Shown here: in pieces, positions 27,548 through 31,517 of the stretch
Layout: every line of letters begins with the position of its first letter
Position numbering within the stretch: position 1 is the first letter of the stretch
IMG/VR virus record: IMGVR_UViG_3300007344_000134
Coordinates: 1-31,517 of that record
Reading direction: 5' to 3' (one strand)
Origin: a virus
Length of the DNA: 31,517 nucleotides
Position numbers and translations under genes: made by a program
The notes under the pieces: generated by a model
Told to the model about the DNA's origin: nothing
The model's database searches: none
The model's input: only the letters and a program-made list of their open reading frames with translations

Positions 27548-27621
27548 GGGGACATAGCTCAGTTGGTTAGAACGGTTGCTTTGCAAGCAATAGGTCGGGG
27601 GTTCAAGTCCCTCTGTCTCCA
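27548..27621 (+). tRNA. tRNA-Ala(UGC): tRNA-Ala (anticodon UGC)
   Basis: Complete cloverleaf: acceptor GGGGACA with TGTCTCC, D arm GCTC...GAGC-like, anticodon stem GTTGC/GCAAT with loop TTTGCAA (anticodon TGC), T arm GGGGG, loop TTCAAGT, CCCTC, discriminator A at 27621. The acceptor contains the G3-U70 wobble pair that identifies tRNA-Ala. CCA is not encoded (CTAAAG follows). Phage tRNAs usually complement codons the phage uses more than its host. Confidence 0.95.
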
Positions 27622-27671
27622 CTAAAGCGCAACACGTGCAAACCGTGCCCTACCCGTATTTAATCGCGCGA

Positions 27672-27707
27672 GGCTCGTGGCTCAGAAACCACAAGCCGAT
27701 TTTTTTT
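27672..27707 (+). terminator. Intrinsic terminator after tRNA-Ala
   Basis: GGCT-C-GTGG (27672-27680) pairs with CCAC-A-AGCC (27689-27697) around an 8-base loop, followed by GA and eight T (27700-27707). The same 3' bases can also pair in an AAGCCG/CGGCTT hairpin (27693-27713), so the site may work in both directions or as two competing forms. Confidence 0.75.
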
Positions 27708-27741
27708 CGGCTTTCATGTCGAGAATCCAAAAACTTTCAAT

Positions 27742-27749
27742 TAACTTTG
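27742..27749 (+). promoter_or_regulatory. Candidate -7 box for the small RNA
   Basis: TAACTTTG matches TAnnTTTG and lies 12 bases before the 5' arm of the long hairpin. The -33 position (27720-27722) has no TTG, so confidence is moderate. Confidence 0.45.
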
Positions 27750-27755
27750 TCTCAG

Positions 27756-27871
27756 CTTTTGGGAGGGAGCTAATTGAGATGTTGAAATAGGATTTTTAGA
27801 GCTCTACGCTCGGACCCGCCAACATGTCAACAGCTCCTTCCCAGAGTAAGCATAAGACGGGTCTTTTTTTT
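27756..27871 (+). ncRNA. Candidate small structured RNA (about 115 nt)
   Basis: GGGAGGGAGCT (27761-27771) pairs with AGCTCCTTCCC (27832-27842), 11 bp with one G-U. The stem goes on with TTGA/TCAA (27774-27777, 27827-27830), a G-G mismatch and ATGTTG/CAACAT (27779-27784, 27820-27825). A 35-base apical loop holds GAGC-TCTAC-GCTC (27799-27811). A -7 box lies just before and a T-tract hairpin just after. No open frame of note is on either strand. Such a rod-like RNA with terminal loop could regulate transcription or pair with host RNA; the family is unknown to me. Confidence 0.55.
27854..27871 (+). terminator. Short terminator-like hairpin with T8 tract
   Basis: AAGA (27854-27857), loop CGGG, TCTT (27862-27865), then the T run to 27871. 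The stem is short, so the efficiency is uncertain, but it follows the long hairpin directly. Confidence 0.5.
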
Positions 27872-28230
27872 GCCCTGAACTGAGATGATGCAGGTGAAAG
27901 AGTACTGCACTACCAATGTTCGGGAACAGGACAAAGAACCGCAGCAGAATGAAGGAATACGGGGTCGGGATAGTAACGGCAGCCCATTTCATTCTGTGCT
28001 ACTGTGGGATGCGTGAAGCAAACGGGGAGAGCAAGGAGAGAACCCCAAGCGCACAGGCGGCAGGAAAGCCTGGAAGTTCCTCTCGAGTCGTCTGACACTG
28101 CCTGTCAGCGATGTGGGCGATAGGGGGGATGGCTCCGTTTAGGAACATTTTTCAAAATCGACTTCCACGGCTCTCACAGGTGCGGAAACGCGCTTGGGAG
28201 GCGAAGCCGTGGGACTCCTGAAAGAATTCA
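27872..28230 (+). other. Gene-free segment dense in stem-loops; candidate large structured RNA
   Basis: No credible frame on either strand. Stems seen: CAGAATGAA (27945-27953) with TTCATTCTG (27988-27996); GGGG with CCCC (about 28024-28046); CAGGC with GCCTG (28054-28058, 28068-28072); CTGACA-CTGCC-TGTCAG (28092-28108); and TTCCACGGCT with AGCCGTGGGA (about 28165-28214) enclosing GTGCG-GAAA-CGCGC, a GNRA tetraloop hairpin. This density of long stems and a GNRA loop is unlike spacer DNA. It sits beside a tRNA, as do the large ornate RNAs GOLLD and ROOL of phages (known association); whether it belongs to one is open. Confidence 0.45.
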
Positions 28231-28233
28231 CCA

Positions 28234-28267
28234 TTTAGGAATTACCCTTTACAAGGTATTTCCTAAA
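28234..28267. repeat. AT-rich inverted repeat A upstream of terL
   Basis: TTTAGGAA-T-TACC (28234-28246) pairs with GGTA-T-TTCCTAAA (28255-28267), 12 bp with one T-T mismatch and an 8-base loop. Could be an operator, a terminator-like stem or part of a packaging site. Confidence 0.55.
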
Positions 28268-28318
28268 AAAGTATCCATTAAAGGGAATTTTATAGAAACA
28301 CTTTTATAGGGATACTTT
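28268..28318. repeat. AT-rich inverted repeat B upstream of terL
   Basis: AAAGTATCC (28268-28276) and GGATACTTT (28310-28318) are perfect 9-base inverted arms, 33 bases apart, abutting repeat A. TTTTATAG is repeated twice within. The pair lies about 100 bases before the terminase start. Confidence 0.55.
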
Positions 28319-28377
28319 CATCTATTGCCCAAGCTATGCCTCAGAAATAGATCAAAGAAAGGATTTCCCAACCGAGG

Positions 28378-28385
28378 TATCTTTG
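28378..28385 (+). promoter_or_regulatory. Candidate -7 box of terL
   Basis: TATCTTTG matches TAnnTTTG with a leader of about 23-28 bases to ATG 28414. No TTG at the -33 position and no TTAAAA, so it may be a late promoter of different type or need an activator. Confidence 0.45.
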
Positions 28386-28413
28386 CAGGGAACCCATTCA
28401 AGAACCTTGCAGC

Positions 28414-30429
28414 ATGAACAGTAACGAGTACGAGATAGAGACAAGCCAGCCCGACCCCGAATCGGGAGCCTCTGAGCACGGCAAGGAGGCAACGTCCATC
28501 CCTAAGCTGATCCTCCCTGCACCGATACCCGTCAGGCCACCCAAGTATTCTCGGAATCAGTACGAGGAGGAACACAAGGAGTGGCTCAGAAAGAAGCGAG
28601 GGGAATCGGCATGGAGAACTGAGCAAAGGAGGAGATGGAAAGAGGGGTTTGCGGGATTGACGGGAATCCACTACTTCTACATTACCCAGATGCGGATAAA
28701 GGACGCGGAGGGAAATCCCATCCGGCCCATGTGGAGGGATGTGGACGAGGAAATCTTCCGAGAGTTCGAGCTGTGCTACAAGGACGAAATCGACTTCTAC
28801 GTGTTCAAGAGACGTGAGGTGGGACTTTCATCCGTGTTCGGAGGTGCGATTCCATTGTACCTCCTCATCATGTACCCCAACAGCACCTCGCTAATGACCT
28901 CCGCTGACCTTACCCGCGTGAAGGACCTCATGGCGAACAAGCTCATTGCCCAGCACAGCTACCTTGAGGATTGGGTAAAGCCGAAAAGGAAGACCTACGA
29001 CCCGCAGAAAGGGGCCACGTTCTTGGAGATTGACGAGGACGGCAACGAGACAGGGAACATGGCCGAGATTGTTTGCAGGCAGACATCGCAGGATAAGAAG
29101 GACGTGACCAACTTGGAGGGCGCAAGGGCCAAGTATGTGTTCCTTGACGAGCTCTTCCTTCACCCGTACCCCGAGGAGGTCCGCTCGTCAGCCCAATCGT
29201 GTCTCATGTCGGGCATGGAAAGAGTTGGGATCATGGTGGCGGGAGGTAGCGCGGGTGCCGTGTCGAGGCTCGGACTGAAACAGGCAAGGGAAATATCTCA
29301 GAAGGCATTGACGGGAAGCCTGAGAATGCTGTTTCTGTCGGGGGCGAAGGGGATAACAGCCGCAACGATACGAGATGAGAACGGAAAGAAGATAGGCACG
29401 GAGAACTTCTGCATAAACGGATGGTCGGACGTGGCGCGGGCAGAGGCATACATTAAATGGCAGAGAGCGATACTTGACCTGAGCCCCAACAAACAGGAAC
29501 TCATCTCATTCACCAAGAGGTATCCGCTCACGCTCGAAGAGGTACTCACGTCAGACGATTTCGGGGTGATTCCAAGAGACATTGCCGAGCAGATACCCGC
29601 ACAGGAACTCGAACTAAGAAGCAACCCAAGAAACCTCAAACGGGTCACGATAACATTCGAGAACGGGAAGCCAACTTTCAGGAACGACAGCAGAGGCGCG
29701 TGGCTCATCCTTGAACACCCGGTCGCTGGAGAGTACTACTGGATGGGAACGGACGCGATTCCCATGATGGCAAAGAAGGCTGAGGCCACAATAAACCCCG
29801 ATGGAACGGAGCGGTCGATGCACTGCTCGGCCATTAAACGGAAAGGCACCAACAGCTACGTTGCCATATATCTCCGCAGGACATCCGATGTGGACCTCAT
29901 ATTCGATGAGATGTTCGCAGCTCAACAGGCATATAACAACTGCCAGAACATGATTGAGAGAAACTCCGCAGGACTCATCTACGATAGATACTCCCGTAGC
30001 GGAAACCTCAAATACCTCGCGTATCAACCAGAAGCGTTCGGCTCCAAGGGATTCAAGAAGGGAACCGTCAGGGGAGTACACAAGGACGGGCACAACTCGG
30101 AAAGGATCTACAACGCAGGGTTCGACTACTTCAGGGACAACATGCGCCTCGTTGACTTCCCTATCATCCTCGAACAGCTCAGAGTGTTCGGCTCAGAGAA
30201 CACGGACGTGATTGACGCGATAATGATGTGCGAGGTGTTCCATAAGTATCAGGAGATCTCAGCAGGGGAACGCGCTGTCAGGGCCATGAAGCAGACCTAC
30301 AAATACCAACCCTACATCACATACGAGAACGGGAACCGCGTAGTGAGACACAAGAAGGTGGCCGTCAATTCGGCAGGTCAAGTAATAGGCCCCCATCAAG
30401 GAATGACACCACTGACAGGATTATTGTGA
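28414..30429 (+). CDS. terL: Terminase large subunit (ATPase/nuclease)
   Basis: The 671-residue protein is the DNA-packaging motor. An N-terminal basic, Pro-rich tail precedes the ATPase: a Walker-A-like KRREVGLSS at 132-140, Walker B YVFLDELF at 241-248 (Asp245, Glu246), and a coupling-like segment VAGGSAGAVS (275-284). The nuclease part begins with MGTD (444-447), with the late TDVIDAIMM (about 594-602) as probable metal ligands. It is longer than many terminases. No small-subunit gene is seen upstream, where only structured non-coding DNA is present. ATG 28414 is the only sensible start. Confidence 0.85.
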   Translation: MNSNEYEIETSQPDPESGASEHGKEATSIPKLILPAPIPVRPPKYSRNQYEEEHKEWLRKKRGESAWRTEQRRRWKEGFAGLTGIHYFYITQMRIKDAEGNPIRPMWRDVDEEIFREFELCYKDEIDFYVFKRREVGLSSVFGGAIPLYLLIMYPNSTSLMTSADLTRVKDLMANKLIAQHSYLEDWVKPKRKTYDPQKGATFLEIDEDGNETGNMAEIVCRQTSQDKKDVTNLEGARAKYVFLDELFLHPYPEEVRSSAQSCLMSGMERVGIMVAGGSAGAVSRLGLKQAREISQKALTGSLRMLFLSGAKGITAATIRDENGKKIGTENFCINGWSDVARAEAYIKWQRAILDLSPNKQELISFTKRYPLTLEEVLTSDDFGVIPRDIAEQIPAQELELRSNPRNLKRVTITFENGKPTFRNDSRGAWLILEHPVAGEYYWMGTDAIPMMAKKAEATINPDGTERSMHCSAIKRKGTNSYVAIYLRRTSDVDLIFDEMFAAQQAYNNCQNMIERNSAGLIYDRYSRSGNLKYLAYQPEAFGSKGFKKGTVRGVHKDGHNSERIYNAGFDYFRDNMRLVDFPIILEQLRVFGSENTDVIDAIMMCEVFHKYQEISAGERAVRAMKQTYKYQPYITYENGNRVVRHKKVAVNSAGQVIGPHQGMTPLTGLL

Positions 30430-30445
30430 CTTGTAAAAAATTTAT

Positions 30446-30476
30446 TTGCACAGGTTAAAAATTGTGCGTAGTTTTG
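30446..30476 (+). promoter_or_regulatory. Bacteroidota-type promoter after terL
   Basis: TTG (30446-30448), 20 bases containing TTAAAA, TAGTTTTG (30469-30476). The gene start at 30482 is only 5 bases beyond the -7 box, so the message would be leaderless or nearly so. Confidence 0.7.
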
Positions 30477-30481
30477 AAGGC

Positions 30482-30868
30482 ATGATCCAATCCACCTCCT
30501 GCACGGTGCATCCCTCAATAAGCCCCTCCGAGAATTATCTATCGGTGTTCCTCGGTGTGCATCAGTACAAAGACCAGTTCGGGGCTTATCCAGTGGCGGT
30601 CGTGAAGGACAAGAACGGGAGACTCATGCAGTGCAAGCTGTCGGCAGTGGAGGTAGAGGTTCCTTGGGGGATACCTTGCAGGGTCATCTACAAGGACACC
30701 GACTACACGACACTGTTCTTGGGCACGTTCGACTTCTCCGATGGAGAGAAATCCTATCCGGTGGCCGTTATCAGGAACCAGGATGGGAGGTTGCAGGCAA
30801 TCCGTTTGGAGGCCGTTCACTTTCTCTCCTCCGTGTATCTCTTTGAAAGAAAAAAGAATGAACCATGA
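30482..30868 (+). CDS. Protein of two tandem beta repeats (128 aa)
   Basis: The protein consists of two units of about 40 residues: 19-58 (YLSVFLG ... YPVAVVKDKNGRLMQ ... AVEV) and 75-113 (YTTLFLG ... YPVAVIRNQDGRLQA ... AVHF). The shared core is FLG, YPVAV, a D/Q-GRL turn and an AV-[EH] strand. Each may be a small barrel. ATG 30482 is used because TTG 30446 is in the promoter. Function unknown; placement after terminase suggests a structural or morphogenesis role. Confidence 0.65.
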   Translation: MIQSTSCTVHPSISPSENYLSVFLGVHQYKDQFGAYPVAVVKDKNGRLMQCKLSAVEVEVPWGIPCRVIYKDTDYTTLFLGTFDFSDGEKSYPVAVIRNQDGRLQAIRLEAVHFLSSVYLFERKKNEP

Positions 30869-31047
30869 ACCTCCCCGACACCCCATACAAGATAGGCTCC
30901 ACCCGAATCCTCAACGAGGGCAAGAAGTGGTTTCTTTGCAGGGCCACCCCTCCGATACACAAAGGGTTCTGCTATGTGGTCTGGAAGAAAATCAAAGAAG
31001 TGCCCAATCAAACAGGAAAGTCGCAGCTTGAGTTTCAGTTTGGGTAA
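30865..31047 (+). CDS. Small basic protein (60 aa)
   Basis: Starts in ATGA overlap. Begins MNLPDTPYKIGSTRILNEGK, contains two cysteines and VVWKKIKEV, ends QLEFQFG. No family recognised. The following 83 bases are AT-rich and hold no clear promoter, though TTTTTAG lies just before the methyltransferase start. Confidence 0.55.
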   Translation: MNLPDTPYKIGSTRILNEGKKWFLCRATPPIHKGFCYVVWKKIKEVPNQTGKSQLEFQFG

Positions 31048-31130
31048 CGTATTGGTATATGGTTAGTGCCGTGTAAATAGCACAGACCTTTGAATTAAGA
31101 ACAGAAGTAATAATTAAATATTTTTAGAGC

Positions 31131-31517
31131 GTGGGCAAAATAAATAACTTATATACAGCAGAAGCATTATCATTTATGAAGGAAATGAATGATAACTCTG
31201 TTGACATAATAGTAACATCACCACCGTATAATTTAATGGGGCAATACTCTTGTAAATCACAAATGAACAGAAGTTTTACAAGTAAAAGGCTTGAAGATTG
31301 GTATGATGATAAAATGGATGAAAAAGAATACCAACAATGGCAAAAAGAATGTGTTAGGGAAATGGTTAGAATATGTAAAGGAAGTGTTTTTTACGTGCAT
31401 CAAGTTAGATATGCTTGGGGTAGAAAAAACGAGTTTTACCACCCTATACATTGGTTAAATGAATTTGTTATATGGTCTGAAATAATTTGGAATAGAGGAA
31501 ATGGTATAAGTGCTGCA
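31131..31517 (+). CDS. Beta-class DNA methyltransferase (N4/N6), truncated by the window end
   Basis: The visible 129 residues begin VGKINNLYTAEALSFMKEM (GTG start, TAG two codons upstream) and hold DIIVTSPPYN at 25-34, the motif IV of amino-methyltransferases, then a variable segment and EIIWNRGNG. Motif IV near the N-terminus means the beta order, with the SAM-binding motif I outside the window. It would methylate adenine N6 or cytosine N4. The DNA is strikingly AT-rich against its neighbours, so the gene is likely a recent acquisition. Confidence 0.8.
   Translation, partial: MGKINNLYTAEALSFMKEMNDNSVDIIVTSPPYNLMGQYSCKSQMNRSFTSKRLEDWYDDKMDEKEYQQWQKECVREMVRICKGSVFYVHQVRYAWGRKNEFYHPIHWLNEFVIWSEIIWNRGNGISAA

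Noticed and set aside
27804-28098. Two - strand frames (27804-27992, 27910-28098)
   Set aside because: They cover the structured RNA segment, have no leader, no neighbouring - strand gene, and shadow-like composition.
28165-28214. Group II intron domain V
   Set aside because: It has a GNRA-capped hairpin, but the AGC triad and bulge of domain V are missing and no intron protein is present.
1-31517. Genome-wide reassignment of TAG
   Set aside because: Large genes (terL, dnaB, the 443-residue coiled coil) have no internal TAG, and TAG ends several genes at sensible places.

Overview
The window looks like part of a tailed double-stranded DNA phage (or prophage) of a Bacteroidota host. Three things support this. 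(1) The promoters are of the Bacteroidota type (TTG, about 19-20 bases, TAnnTTTG). (2) Shine-Dalgarno sequences are almost absent; most starts follow unstructured CA-rich leaders. (3) The gene set is phage-like: M15 endolysin, large terminase, DnaB/DnaC-type replication genes, SSB, two DNA methyltransferases and a tRNA. All supported genes are on the + strand and are densely packed, often with ATGA stop/start overlaps. TAG is used as an ordinary stop.

Layout. 1-1480: end of a late or lysis cluster (membrane protein, small protein, M15 peptidase endolysin). 1505-3004: a promoter and four or five small unknown genes, one with paired CxxCxGxG zinc motifs. 3005-4690: a gene-poor locus of about 1.7 kb. 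It holds one ribbon-helix-helix protein gene flanked by AT-rich palindromes (three upstream with an exact 54-bp period), then GC-rich skewed arms, then outer GTCTAAA/TTTAGAC palindromes, all roughly symmetric about position 3810-3840. I read it as a candidate origin, centromere or regulatory locus. 4691-14760: about 27 small, mostly unrecognised early or accessory genes in a few transcription units, including exported small proteins; several intergenic hairpins follow stop codons. 14783-20079: a recombination-like module (coiled-coil protein, SSB, large coiled-coil protein, PD-(D/E)XK nuclease), with a tRNA-like element after ssb. 20109-26645: a winged-helix regulator, small genes, then a replication cassette (initiator-like protein, DnaC-type loader, C5 cytosine methyltransferase, DnaB helicase). 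26671-28413: a small operon, a genuine tRNA-Ala(UGC) and about 0.8-1 kb without protein genes but full of stem-loops, including a compact hairpin RNA with its own promoter and terminator. 28414-31517: terminase large subunit, two small genes and the start of an AT-rich beta-class DNA methyltransferase cut by the window end.

The genes suggest theta-type replication started by the initiator-like protein and the DnaC/DnaB pair, with SSB and a Cas4/AddB-like nuclease handling ends, followed by terminase packaging and lysis. The least explained parts are the ribbon-helix-helix/palindrome locus, the structured RNA segment beside the tRNA, and the block of small genes with shared CA-rich leaders.
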